DNA from: JAVBQJ01 sp031549115
GTDB lineage: Bacteria > Verrucomicrobiota > Lentisphaeria > Victivallales > Victivallaceae
Direction: 5' to 3'
Length of the DNA stretch: 29,338 nt
Assembly (NCBI GenBank): GCA_031549115.1
Contig: JAVBQJ010000162.1
Location: 1-29,338 of the forward strand
A program made the translations under genes and the position numbers. Below, one piece after another: positions 1-7,614 of this stretch (positions within the stretch are counted from its first letter, which is position 1; every line of letters begins with the position of its first letter). The notes beneath the pieces were generated by a model, which made no database searches, was not told the DNA's origin, and saw nothing but the letters and a program-made list of their open reading frames with translations.

Positions 1-1
1 A

Positions 2-595
2 CTGAAGCAGCTTGAAGATATCAAGGACAAAAATGCGGCAAATTGCCTTGCCATCGCGGAAATATATTTTTACGGACGGACAGGGATCCCGGTGGCTAAA
101 GCGAAAGCGGTTGCGTATTACCGCCAAGCCTATGATCTGGCGGAGGCCGAGCTGTCCAGGAACGCTTCTGATGCCCAGGCCTTGTATATAGCCGGTTTAA
201 GCGCGGAAAAACTGTTGAATGGGATCGACTTCATGAGCTGCTTGAAGAAAGCTGCCGATGCGGGTTATGCGCCTGCCGAAGCGGAGCTGGCATTTCGCTA
301 TATGAAAGGAATCGGTATGGAGGCGGACTTCAATAACGCTTACGAGTATGCGTTGAAAGCATCGGAACAAGGCACTATGTTCGGTCGGGGACTCCTCGGT
401 TCTTATTATGTTGTCGTAAAAAAGGATTTCAAAGAAGGACTCCGCTTGCTTCAGGAATCCGCCGAAGCCGGTGATCCCGGAGGACAATATATGTTATTCT
501 ATTGCCTGAAGTATATGCCCGGTTTAGTCAGAAACGACGCCTTGGCCATGGAACTTTTGCGCTTGCGGCAGACCGGGGACTTCCCGATGCCGTAG
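2..595 (+). CDS. Sel1-repeat (TPR-like) protein, 5' partial and frameshifted near the 3' end
   Basis: The frame is open from base 2, so the start lies before the window; the GTG at 92 is only an internal codon. The product is a chain of alpha-helical Sel1-like repeats: alanine and glycine recur at the spacing seen in such repeats, as in AEAELAFRYMKG (about 286-321), then FNNAYEYALKASEQG, FKEGLRLLQESAEAG and NDALAMELL. Sel1 proteins are usually scaffolds for protein-protein contacts; no enzymatic role or partner can be read here. The reading frame ends at the TAG at 593-595 in a tail (RQTGDFPMP) unlike a Sel1 repeat. One frame over, from about 562, the sequence reads LAADRGLPDAVAKLQLLKQK and stops at 622-624, an ideal repeat end. 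A single-base deletion near 562-567 (or an assembly error) is therefore likely. No signal peptide can be judged because the N-terminus is missing. Confidence 0.75.
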   Translation: MKQLEDIKDKNAANCLAIAEIYFYGRTGIPVAKAKAVAYYRQAYDLAEAELSRNASDAQALYIAGLSAEKLLNGIDFMSCLKKAADAGYAPAEAELAFRYMKGIGMEADFNNAYEYALKASEQGTMFGRGLLGSYYVVVKKDFKEGLRLLQESAEAGDPGGQYMLFYCLKYMPGLVRNDALAMELLRLRQTGDFPMP

Positions 596-695
596 CCAAG
601 TTGCAATTACTCAAACAGAAATAAAACTCTTTGTATATTAATTCGCAAGCGTCCGGCGTCACCGCAAAATATCAGCACAGGAGCGCCTTCCAATC

Positions 696-1334
696 ATGAA
701 ACGGCAGATTACAAAATTCCGGCTGTATCTTTTCCTTGCCGGATGTTTATTGGGGCCCGGCTTGACAGCCCGCGCCGAATCCGGTACCGAGGAGTTTGTG
801 GCCCTGAAACGGGAAATCCAACAAATTCCAAGCGCAATGACACATCGGGATAATCTGCAGGAGTTGCGGAACTTATCCAGGCGGACTCTTCTCTGCGGAG
901 ATGGCGGGCTTGAATATAGAAGCTCGCGTGTCCTGTATGTGTCGTTACAATTGATGTTCGCAGAAAAATGCAGTCGCTTGCACTGCCCGGATTACGACCC
1001 CAATGCCACTTATAGCCGGAATCCTTACCCGCAACCCTTCAGAGGAGAAGAGCCCATCCCCGAGTTTCTGGCCCGGAACGAAGAAATCGGAAAATGCATG
1101 GACCACGAAGAAATGATTCGTGGGATGATTGTGCGGCACATTCGCTTTGCCGGCACCTTCGGAATTCAATTGCTTTCCGCCGAAGATATTAAAACCTACA
1201 TCATTCCTCTGATCTGGGTCAATTTGAATGACGAAGCGTTAATCGAACAGGCCCAAGCTCGCTTTGAAGAAGCAATCAAAGAACGGAATGCCCCCCAAAA
1301 CACCTCCAGCCCGGAAGAACCAGCCGGAGAATGA
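696..1334 (+). CDS. Putative secreted protein of unknown function
   Basis: The 212-residue product begins with a convincing signal peptide: basic MKRQITKFR, a hydrophobic stretch (LYLFLAGCLLG) and an ARAES-like cleavage region near residue 28. The mature part is mostly helical and charged, with cysteines in EKCSRLHCPDYDP and IGKCMDHEE, and a disordered Pro/Ser/Glu tail. I do not recognise a family. The start is supported by AGGAG at 679-683, somewhat far (12 nt) from the ATG. The stop codon overlaps the ATG of the next gene (ATGA), so the two are probably co-translated. Base composition is more AT-rich than in the metabolic genes downstream. It could be a lineage-specific envelope protein; function unknown. 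Confidence 0.7.
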   Translation: MKRQITKFRLYLFLAGCLLGPGLTARAESGTEEFVALKREIQQIPSAMTHRDNLQELRNLSRRTLLCGDGGLEYRSSRVLYVSLQLMFAEKCSRLHCPDYDPNATYSRNPYPQPFRGEEPIPEFLARNEEIGKCMDHEEMIRGMIVRHIRFAGTFGIQLLSAEDIKTYIIPLIWVNLNDEALIEQAQARFEEAIKERNAPQNTSSPEEPAGE

Positions 1335-1516
1335 ATAAAATGACTATTCAGTATTCCGCGGTAAGTTTGTTGACGCTCATGGCATTCGTTTCACTGGCCG
1401 CGGGAAACAATGTATCCGTCACGGAAAAAAACAAACAAAGTCCGTTACAGACTTGGCAACAGGAACTGTTAGCCCAAGCGCCAATAAAAACCTACATGGC
1501 AAACAGTCATTTATAA
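1331..1516 (+). CDS. Small putative secreted protein, unknown
   Basis: A 61-residue product whose ATG overlaps the stop of the preceding gene by four bases (ATGA), the usual sign of translational coupling. An ATG at 1340 is an alternative start. The N-terminus (YSAVSLLTLMAFVSLAAG) reads as a signal peptide or membrane anchor. That leaves a short mature peptide of about 35 residues rich in Gln, Lys and Asn. No family is recognised and no stretch looks catalytic. It may be a partner of the upstream secreted protein. The gene is short, so the main support is the overlap and the signal sequence. Confidence 0.5.
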   Translation: MNKMTIQYSAVSLLTLMAFVSLAAGNNVSVTEKNKQSPLQTWQQELLAQAPIKTYMANSHL

Positions 1517-1585
1517 TGCCGTCAAAATGAGAAAAAAATTTCATGCGTACATCAAAAAGTCGCTTTTATGCCAAAAGGCCAAAGC

Positions 1586-1628
1586 AAAAAAACCGCCGCG
1601 AATGTCAAATGGCATTCGCGGCGGTTTT
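1586..1628 (-). terminator. Rho-independent terminator of the DeoR-E1-E2 operon
   Basis: Inverted repeat: left arm AAAACCGCCGCGAATG (1589-1604) and right arm CATTCGCGGCGGTTTT (1613-1628) form a perfect 16-bp stem. On the minus strand it is followed by a run of seven T, 12 nt after the E2 stop codon. On the plus strand four T follow the GC-rich stem, so it may also stop transcripts from the small genes at 696-1516. Confidence 0.9.
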
Positions 1629-1639
1629 GATCTGTCGGC

Positions 1640-3004
1640 TTACACCAGAGAATCCCACAGGCCGGGGTTTTCCAGCTTGGCTTTGACCGCGTTGACGAAT
1701 TCGGCCGCCATCGCGCCGTCCACCACGCGGTGGTCGGCGGAGAGCGTCATTTTCATCACATTGCGGATCGCGATCGCATTATCCTTGACCACCGGGGTCG
1801 GGACGCAGCTGGCGACGGCGAGAATGCCGCTTTCGCCCGGATTGATGATCGCGCCGAAGCTTTCGACGTTCAGCATGCCCATATTGGAAATGGTGAAGCT
1901 GCCGCCCTTCATCTCATCCGGAGTCAGCTTGCCGGAACGCGCCTTTTCGGCGAGTTCGCCCGAACAAGCCTGGATTTCGTCCATGCCCATCAAATCGGCG
2001 TTGCGCAGCACCGGTACGACCAGGCCGTTGTCGATGCTGACCGCCATGCCGACGTTCACCTTCGGTTTCTTCGTCACCGTCTGGCCGTCGCAATAGCTGT
2101 TGACCAGCGGGAACTCACGCAGCGTCAGCGCCACCGCCTTGATCACGAACACGTTCACGCTCAGGTTGATGCCGGCGTCCTTCAAGGCCTTGCGCTTGGC
2201 CATCAGATCGGTCATGTCGACCGCGACGGTCACGTAGAAGTGCGGGATCGTCTGCTTCGACTGGGTCAGGCGCTGCGCGATGATCTTGCGCATGGTGTTC
2301 ATCGGCTGCGGGCGCGAGTCGACCGCGGTCTTCACGTCGGCCAGAGTGATCCGGCCGTTTTCACCGGTGCCTTCGATTTCGACCAGCTCGAGCTTCGCCT
2401 CTTTGGCCATATTGAACGCCACCGGGGTGATCTTCCGCGACGCATAACCGATCGCGTCCAGATACGCCTTGACATCCTTTTCGGTGACGCGGCCGGCGTC
2501 GCCGCCGGTGCCCTGGACCTTGTTGATGTCGATCAGGTAATCGGCGGCGAATTTCTTCGCCCGCGGAGAAACCGCCCGCTTCGCCGGCGCCGCCGCAACC
2601 GGAGCCGCAACGGGGGCCGGAGCAGCGACGGGAGCGGCCGCCGGCGCAGCAGCTTTGGCCGGAGCCGCGGTCTTGGGCGCCGCCGGCGCGGCAGCCGGAG
2701 CCGGTGCGGGAGCGGCGGCCGGAGCGGCCGCGGGAGCCGGATCGTTGATCTCCGGCAGCGCTTCACCGGGTTCGCCGATGACCATGCCGGTGGTCATCAC
2801 CGGAACTTCCTTGCCGGCGGGGACCAGAATCTTCAGCACGGTGCCCTCGAACTGGGATTCCACTTCGAGTACCGCTTTGTCGGTTTCCACTTCGAAGAGC
2901 ACCTGGCCCTTCTTGATCACATCGCCCTCTTTGACCTTCCAGCTGGCGATGGTGACGACCTCTTCGGACTGTCCCAGTTTGGGAATCGGAACTTTTGTAG
3001 CCAT
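1640..3004 (-). CDS. pdhC: 2-oxoacid dehydrogenase E2 (dihydrolipoamide acyltransferase)
   Basis: E2 forms the core of the pyruvate (or acetoin) dehydrogenase complex and moves the acyl group from E1 to CoA through a lipoyl-lysine. Residues 1-80 are a lipoyl domain with the modifiable lysine in ETDKA (K43). About 55 residues of Ala/Pro linker follow (about 88-143). Next comes a peripheral subunit-binding domain (VSPRAKKFAADYLIDINKVQ..., about 145-185), and then a second, similar stretch (ITPVAFNMAKEAKLEL...ENGRITLADVKTAV, about 192-229). The catalytic domain ends with DHRVVDG carrying the active-site His425 and Asp429. The length of 454 aa is normal for a single-lipoyl E2. AAGGA lies upstream of the ATG. 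The gene is 30 nt downstream of the fused E1 and is the last gene of the operon. No E3 gene lies in the window. The symbol assumes pyruvate as substrate, which sequence alone does not prove. Confidence 0.93.
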   Translation of the reverse strand: MATKVPIPKLGQSEEVVTIASWKVKEGDVIKKGQVLFEVETDKAVLEVESQFEGTVLKILVPAGKEVPVMTTGMVIGEPGEALPEINDPAPAAAPAAAPAPAPAAAPAAPKTAAPAKAAAPAAAPVAAPAPVAAPVAAAPAKRAVSPRAKKFAADYLIDINKVQGTGGDAGRVTEKDVKAYLDAIGYASRKITPVAFNMAKEAKLELVEIEGTGENGRITLADVKTAVDSRPQPMNTMRKIIAQRLTQSKQTIPHFYVTVAVDMTDLMAKRKALKDAGINLSVNVFVIKAVALTLREFPLVNSYCDGQTVTKKPKVNVGMAVSIDNGLVVPVLRNADLMGMDEIQACSGELAEKARSGKLTPDEMKGGSFTISNMGMLNVESFGAIINPGESGILAVASCVPTPVVKDNAIAIRNVMKMTLSADHRVVDGAMAAEFVNAVKAKLENPGLWDSLV

Positions 3005-3034
3005 GATGTAATGATCCTTTCCGAATCCGTATGA

Positions 3035-5329
3035 TTAAAGAATCGACTTCGCCGCCGCGACCATGTCGGCCGGAGTCGGCAGGAAGGCTTCTTCCAGCGT
3101 ATGCGCCTGCGGCGCGATGCCGTTCTTGGCGCCGACCTTCAACACCGGGGCATCCAGGTCGTCGAAGCACTTCGCGACGATCTGCGACACGATTTCACCG
3201 GTGAAGCTGCCGATGTCGACGCACTGGCTGATCACCACGCAGCGGCCGGTCTTGCGCACCGAAGCGAACACCGCTTCCCAGTCGAACGGCACCAGCGTAC
3301 GGACGTCGATCAATTCCACCGACACGCCCTCGGCCGCCAGTTGATCGGCCGCCTTCTGCGCGTCCAGCACCGCCGGACCCCAGCTGATGAAGGTGATGTC
3401 GGAGCCTTCGCGCAACGTGTTGGCGACGCCGAACGGGACGGTGTAGTCGCCTTCCGGCACCACGCCCTTGACGTTGTACAGCAGCTGCCCCTCGACGAAG
3501 ACCACCGGGTTGTTGGTCCGGATCGCGCTCTTGATCAGGCCCTTGGCGTCCGCCGGATTGGACGGGTAGGCAACGTAGGTGCCGGGGATATGGGCGAACA
3601 TCGATTCCAGCGACTGCGAGTGCTGGCCGCCGTAGCCTTTGCCGCCGCCAACGCTGCAGCGCACCACCATCGGAACCTCGGTCGAGGCGCCGGTCATGTA
3701 GTGCCACTTGGCCGCCTGGTTGGAGATCTGGTCGGAGGCCATCAACGCGAAGTCCATGTACATGAGCTCGGCCACCGGACGGTAGCCGGTCATCGCCATA
3801 CCGACGGCGACGCCGCAGATACAGGCTTCGGAGATCGGCGTGTTGAACACCCGGTCGCGGCCGAAGGCTTCGAGCATGCCCTTGGTCATCTTGAACGCGT
3901 TGCCGTAGTCGGCGACGTCTTCGCCGAAGAGCACCACGCGCTTGTCGCGCAGCATTTCCTCGACCATGCCTTCCTTGATCGCGTCACGGTAGTTGATCAT
4001 GCCGTTGGCGTCGCGCTTGACCGTGACCGCTTCGAAGGTTTTCGGATTCTGGTACTCGGCCGGAACCGGAGCGTCTTCGACATCGGTGTACATGTATTTG
4101 ATCACGTCGGACGCCACCGGGTCCGGGGCATCCGCCGCGCGGCGCGCCGCACGGGCGTTACGGGCGGCGACTTTGTCTTCGACCGCCTTGAGTTCCTTTT
4201 CGGTACAGGCCTTGCCCTGGAGCAGACGGACGCGGAAGCTGTCGACCGGGTCGACCGCTTTCCAGCGCGCTTCCTCGTCCTTGGTCCGGTATTCGGTCCG
4301 CGGGTCGGACAGCGAGTGGCCGTAGTAACGGTAGGTGTCGAGCTCCAGCAGCACCGGGCCTTCGCCGCGTTCGATGGTGGCGCGGGCGCGCTTGATCGCG
4401 TCGCGGACCGCCAGCACGTCCATGCCGTTGACGACTTCGGCGTGCATGTTGTCATTGTCGAAACCGGCGGCGCGGCGCGCCATGTAATCGACGCCGTTGA
4501 CTTCGCCGTCGGCGCGTCCGGTCATGCCGAAGTGGTTGTTGACGATACAGAAAATCACCGGCAGGCCGAACTTGGTCTGGGCGAGGGGGCCGTTGAACTG
4601 ATCCTGGGCGGCCCAGTTCAGCGCTTCGAGCACGACGCCATTGGAGTACGCGCCGTCGCCGGCGAAGGTGCAGACCACACGGCCTTTCATCTTGTCGTCG
4701 GTCCGGCAGACCATCGAGGCGCCGGTGGCGATCGGAACGCCGCCGCCGACGATGGCGTTGGCGCCGAGGTGGCCGACGCGGAAGTCGGCGATGTGCATGC
4801 CGCCGCCGCGGCCTTTGCCGTAACCGGTTTCCTTGCCGAACAGTTCGGCGATGGTGCGGTAGACGTGGTCTTCCATCACGGCTTCACGAAGAGCCTCGCC
4901 GGTGAGATTGGCGAATTCCGGGCAGCGGGCCTTCAGTTCGGCTTCGGACATCTTCCGGATCGCGTGGAAGCCCTTGGCGATCGAGTCGCCGTGGCCGCGG
5001 TGGGTGCTGGTGATCAAATCGGTGATGTTCAACACCGAGCAGGCGCCGGTCGCGGTGGCTTCCTGGCCGATCGACAGGTGGGTCGGGCCGCGGTAGTTGT
5101 AGTCGGAAATCACTTCGTAAGCGCCGGTACGGCACTTCAGGATCATCTCTTCGAATTCGCGGATCACCAGCATCGATTCGTAAAGTTCCAGCAGCTCCGG
5201 CTTGGTCACGTTGCCGGATTTCAGCTCATCGGCCAGCGACACTTCGTACTGGTAGGCCGGAATGGTTCCCAGCTTGATCGTCCGTTTTTTGAAGTCCGGT
5301 CCCAGGTCACTGAAGTAATTATTGCTCAT
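3035..5329 (-). CDS. Fused 2-oxoacid (pyruvate-type) dehydrogenase E1 alpha-beta
   Basis: One 764-residue chain holds both halves of the thiamine-diphosphate E1 decarboxylase, which oxidatively decarboxylates the 2-oxoacid and loads the lipoyl arm of E2. The alpha half (about 50-410) contains RGPTHLSIGQEA, the ThDP/Mg motif GDGAYSNG...NN, and YYGHSLSDPRTEYR, the usual phosphorylation-loop region. The beta half (about 440-764) contains GEDVADYGNAF, NTPISEACICGVAVGMAM and EGQLLYNVKG. A stretch rich in Ala/Asp (about 395-440) links them. The alpha half carries about 30 extra residues (around AELKARCPEFANLTGEALRE) before ELFGKETGYGKGRGGGMH. GTG at 5332 and ATG at 5329 are adjacent; ATG is preferred because AAAGGA ends 6 nt before it and only 3 nt before the GTG. 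It lies between DeoR (15-nt gap) and E2. Acetoin dehydrogenase is the main alternative. Confidence 0.93.
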   Translation of the reverse strand: MSNNYFSDLGPDFKKRTIKLGTIPAYQYEVSLADELKSGNVTKPELLELYESMLVIREFEEMILKCRTGAYEVISDYNYRGPTHLSIGQEATATGACSVLNITDLITSTHRGHGDSIAKGFHAIRKMSEAELKARCPEFANLTGEALREAVMEDHVYRTIAELFGKETGYGKGRGGGMHIADFRVGHLGANAIVGGGVPIATGASMVCRTDDKMKGRVVCTFAGDGAYSNGVVLEALNWAAQDQFNGPLAQTKFGLPVIFCIVNNHFGMTGRADGEVNGVDYMARRAAGFDNDNMHAEVVNGMDVLAVRDAIKRARATIERGEGPVLLELDTYRYYGHSLSDPRTEYRTKDEEARWKAVDPVDSFRVRLLQGKACTEKELKAVEDKVAARNARAARRAADAPDPVASDVIKYMYTDVEDAPVPAEYQNPKTFEAVTVKRDANGMINYRDAIKEGMVEEMLRDKRVVLFGEDVADYGNAFKMTKGMLEAFGRDRVFNTPISEACICGVAVGMAMTGYRPVAELMYMDFALMASDQISNQAAKWHYMTGASTEVPMVVRCSVGGGKGYGGQHSQSLESMFAHIPGTYVAYPSNPADAKGLIKSAIRTNNPVVFVEGQLLYNVKGVVPEGDYTVPFGVANTLREGSDITFISWGPAVLDAQKAADQLAAEGVSVELIDVRTLVPFDWEAVFASVRKTGRCVVISQCVDIGSFTGEIVSQIVAKCFDDLDAPVLKVGAKNGIAPQAHTLEEAFLPTPADMVAAAKSIL

Positions 5330-5344
5330 CACGAGTCCTTTCCT

Positions 5345-6115
5345 TTATGGTGTGATTACTTCGATTTTTCGTTTATGCAGAACATGGAGCACCGCCTGCG
5401 GCAGCCGGGCCTCGGTGATGAGGACGTCGACATCGGCAAGCGTACCCGATTTTACCAGAGAAGACACGCCGATTTTGCTCGAATCGGCCAATAGATACAC
5501 CCGGTCGGCACGGCGCATGATCAACTCTTTCGTATATGCCTCGTTGGGGTCGGTGGTCGACATCCCCTCGGCGGGCGAAAAGCCGATCGTGCCCATGAAG
5601 GCCTTGTTGATATGCAGTTCGTTGGCCAAATGCGCGGTCAACGGCCCCACCAGCGTCCGGCTGATCGGGCGGAATTCCCCCCCCAGCAGAATCAGCCGGT
5701 GCGGGGTTTCGAGCAATTCGGCGGCGGCGGACAGCGAATTGGTCACCACCGTCAGGCGGCGGCGTTCATTCAAATGGCGCGCCAGCGCCAGCACGGTGCT
5801 GCCGCCGTCCAGGAAGATGGAGTCATGGTCGTTGATCTGCGCCAGCGCCAATTCGGCGATGCGGCTCTTTTCCGCCGCCATCTGCGAGGTTTTCTCGTTG
5901 AACAGCGGTTCGAGGCGCCGGTCCAGCGTCATCGGTTCGGCGCCGCCGTGAACCCGGCGCAGCCGCCCCGTGGCTTCCAGCGATTGCAGGTCGCGCCGGA
6001 CGGTCGCTTCGGAAACGCCCAGCTCGGCGCTGAATTCCGCAATGGTGCGCATCCCGGCTTCGAGCGCCCGGACGATCAGATCTTCGCGTTCCGGTGACAA
6101 TAACTTCCGCTGCAT
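5345..6115 (-). CDS. DeoR-family transcriptional regulator
   Basis: The 256-residue product has a DeoR winged helix-turn-helix at the N-terminus (ERED...TIAEFSAELGVSEATVRRDLQSLEATGRLRRVHGGA) and the DeoR sensor domain after it (IFLDGGSTVLALARHL, VVTNSLSAAAELL, LLGGEFR, KAFMGTIGFS). Such proteins are usually repressors that sense phosphorylated sugars. The start at 6115 is chosen because AAGGA precedes it at normal distance and it gives the family's usual length. A longer frame begins with TTG at 6193 but would run through the promoter. It is the first gene of the operon with E1 and E2, so it probably controls pyruvate (or acetoin) oxidation and itself. It is divergent from hydF. A tandem 10-bp repeat over its -35 box is a plausible binding site. 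Confidence 0.9.
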   Translation of the reverse strand: MQRKLLSPEREDLIVRALEAGMRTIAEFSAELGVSEATVRRDLQSLEATGRLRRVHGGAEPMTLDRRLEPLFNEKTSQMAAEKSRIAELALAQINDHDSIFLDGGSTVLALARHLNERRRLTVVTNSLSAAAELLETPHRLILLGGEFRPISRTLVGPLTAHLANELHINKAFMGTIGFSPAEGMSTTDPNEAYTKELIMRRADRVYLLADSSKIGVSSLVKSGTLADVDVLITEARLPQAVLHVLHKRKIEVITP

Positions 6116-6165
6116 CAGGTCATTTCCTTGTGCTTCCATAATCATGACAATTCGACCATTCCATA

Positions 6166-6193
6166 AATATAACACATCTGACGTATTTTGCAA
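6166..6193 (-). promoter_or_regulatory. Promoter of the DeoR-E1-E2 operon
   Basis: On the minus strand TTGCAA (6193-6188), a 16-bp spacer and TATATT (6171-6166), about 50 bp upstream of the chosen DeoR start. The TTGCAA form of the -35 box recurs at four other genes in the window. Confidence 0.65.
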
Positions 6194-6204
6194 GATTTTG
6201 CAAT
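6185..6204. promoter_or_regulatory. Candidate DeoR operator: tandem 10-bp repeat
   Basis: ATTTTGCAAG and ATTTTGCAAT stand head to tail at 6185-6194 and 6195-6204, one helical turn apart, covering the -35 box of the DeoR operon. DeoR-family proteins often bind short direct repeats, so autoregulation is likely. The assignment is inferred from position. Confidence 0.45.
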
Positions 6205-6254
6205 TATTTTTTTGAAATTTTCCATTTCTGCTTTTTTATACCGCGCCGGTTTAC

Positions 6255-6283
6255 TTGCAAGAGTCCGTTTTTCATGGTATTTT
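6255..6283 (+). promoter_or_regulatory. Promoter of hydF
   Basis: TTGCAA (6255-6260), a 17-bp spacer and TATTTT (6278-6283), about 37 bp before the hydF ATG. The region is AT-rich and divergent from the DeoR promoter. Confidence 0.6.
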
Positions 6284-6319
6284 AATAGGAGATACATTTA
6301 CAGCAGAGGAGGGGAAATC

Positions 6320-7531
6320 ATGACACAGACACCGAAAGCGCTCCGGGCGGTGATCGCGATCGCCGGACGCACCAATGCCGGCAAATCCAGTTGGCTCAAT
6401 CTGATCGCCGGACAGGATATCGCGATCACTTCACCGGTCGCCGGCACCACGACGGACGTGGTGGAGAAATCCATGGAACTGCGTCCGATCGGGCCGGTAT
6501 TGTTTCTCGATACCGCCGGACTCGACGACGCGTCGCAGCTCGGCGCGCAGCGGATGGCGAAAACGCGCAAGGCGTTGGAGCGCGCCGACGTGATGGTGCT
6601 GGTGGTGACTGCCGGCTGTTGGGGCGCTCCCGAGGAAGGCGTCCTCGACATCGCCCGGGAGCGGAATGTCCGCTGTATCGTGGTCTGCAACCAGTGCGAC
6701 CGGATGGAGCCTTCGGCACAGCAGTTGGAGGAGTGGAAGGCGCGGTCGCTGCCGGTGTTGGCCGTCAACTCGCTGGATTATGCCAACCGGGAGGCCGCAT
6801 TGACCGCGTTCACCGCCGCGGTGGAGGCCAGTTTGCCGGAGGATTTTGTCAATCCGCCGCCATTGCTGGCGGACCTGGTGCAGCCCGGCATGGGGGTGGT
6901 GTTGATCGTGCCGGTGGATATTCAGGCGCCGAAAGGACGTTTGATCCTGCCGCAACAGCAGTGTCTGCGCGACGCGCTGGATTGCGACTGCATGCCGATG
7001 GTGTGCAAGGAAACCGGTTACCGGCATCTGCTCGACAGCTTGAAAACGCCGCCGGGGCTGGTGATCTGCGATTCGCAGGTGGTGGACCTGATGGTGCGGC
7101 TGACGCCGCCGGAGATTCCGTGCACCACCTTTTCCATTCTGTTTTCGCGGTTGAAGGGCGATATGGAGTTGCTGATTCAGGGGGCGGAAGCGCTGCGTAC
7201 GCTGCGCCCGGGCGACCGGATCCTGATGGCGGAGGCCTGTACCCATCACGCCAGTTGCGACGACATCGGCCGGGTGAAAATTCCGCGCTGGCTGGAAAAG
7301 AAGATCGGCGGCGCGCTGCAATTCGACTACAGCTGCGGGCATGACTTCCCCGAAGAGCTGTCAATGTACCGCCTGATTATCCACTGCGGCAGCTGCATGT
7401 TGAACCGGCGCGAAACCGTCTACCGGCTGCGTCAGGCGCAGGCCGCCGGGATTCCGGTCACCAACTACGGGATGTGCATCAGTTACTGCCAGGGGGTGCT
7501 CGACCGGGTGTTGAGTCCGTTCCGCCGCTGA
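6320..7531 (+). CDS. hydF: [FeFe]-hydrogenase maturation GTPase HydF
   Basis: HydF is the GTPase scaffold that receives the 2Fe subcluster built by HydE and HydG and hands it to apo-hydrogenase. Residues 1-170 are an Era/TrmE-like GTPase: G1 loop GRTNAGKS (16-23), TTTD switch, DTAG (64-67) and NQCD (124-127), where Gln replaces the usual Lys of NKxD. The C-terminal part holds the HydF cluster signature: CTH (C307, H309), 45 residues, then HCGSC (H355, C356, C359). The length of 403 aa fits the family. The ATG at 6320 is chosen over an upstream in-frame start (6188) because AGGAGGGG ends about 6 nt before it and the upstream frame covers the promoter. No hydE, hydG or hydrogenase gene lies in the window. 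The presence of hydF implies H2-producing or H2-consuming fermentation. Confidence 0.93.
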   Translation: MTQTPKALRAVIAIAGRTNAGKSSWLNLIAGQDIAITSPVAGTTTDVVEKSMELRPIGPVLFLDTAGLDDASQLGAQRMAKTRKALERADVMVLVVTAGCWGAPEEGVLDIARERNVRCIVVCNQCDRMEPSAQQLEEWKARSLPVLAVNSLDYANREAALTAFTAAVEASLPEDFVNPPPLLADLVQPGMGVVLIVPVDIQAPKGRLILPQQQCLRDALDCDCMPMVCKETGYRHLLDSLKTPPGLVICDSQVVDLMVRLTPPEIPCTTFSILFSRLKGDMELLIQGAEALRTLRPGDRILMAEACTHHASCDDIGRVKIPRWLEKKIGGALQFDYSCGHDFPEELSMYRLIIHCGSCMLNRRETVYRLRQAQAAGIPVTNYGMCISYCQGVLDRVLSPFRR

Positions 7532-7535
7532 GTCG

Positions 7536-7573
7536 AAAACACGCTTTTTGTCTTTTTTTTCGGGTGTTTTTTT
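7536..7573 (+). terminator. Possible hydF terminator
   Basis: AAAACAC (7536-7542) and GTGTTTT (7564-7570) can pair around a T-rich loop and are followed by more T. The stem is short and AT-rich with a long loop, so it is weak evidence. Confidence 0.3.
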
Positions 7574-7581
7574 GATTTTTA

Positions 7582-7595
7582 TCTTACCGGTAAGA
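7582..7595. promoter_or_regulatory. Palindromic LacI operator O1, module A
   Basis: TCTTACCGGTAAGA is a perfect 14-bp palindrome with the central CpG typical of LacI-family sites. It lies 19 bp upstream of the -35 box of the LacI gene. Its right half (ACCGGTAAGA) recurs 80 bp downstream. Confidence 0.7.
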
Positions 7596-7614
7596 ATTTT
7601 TTAAGATTTTGCTC

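Noticed and set aside
2580..2740. GCC/GGC-rich repetitive stretch inside the E2 gene as a DNA repeat or CRISPR-like array
   Set aside because: It is the coding sequence of the Ala/Pro linker; units are irregular and in frame.
1730..5494. Very long open frames on the plus strand opposite E1 and E2 (434 and 797 codons)
   Set aside because: They mirror the codon pattern of GC-rich true genes on the minus strand. Their products are rich in His, Arg, Gly and Asp with no domain, and the minus-strand genes carry complete catalytic motifs.
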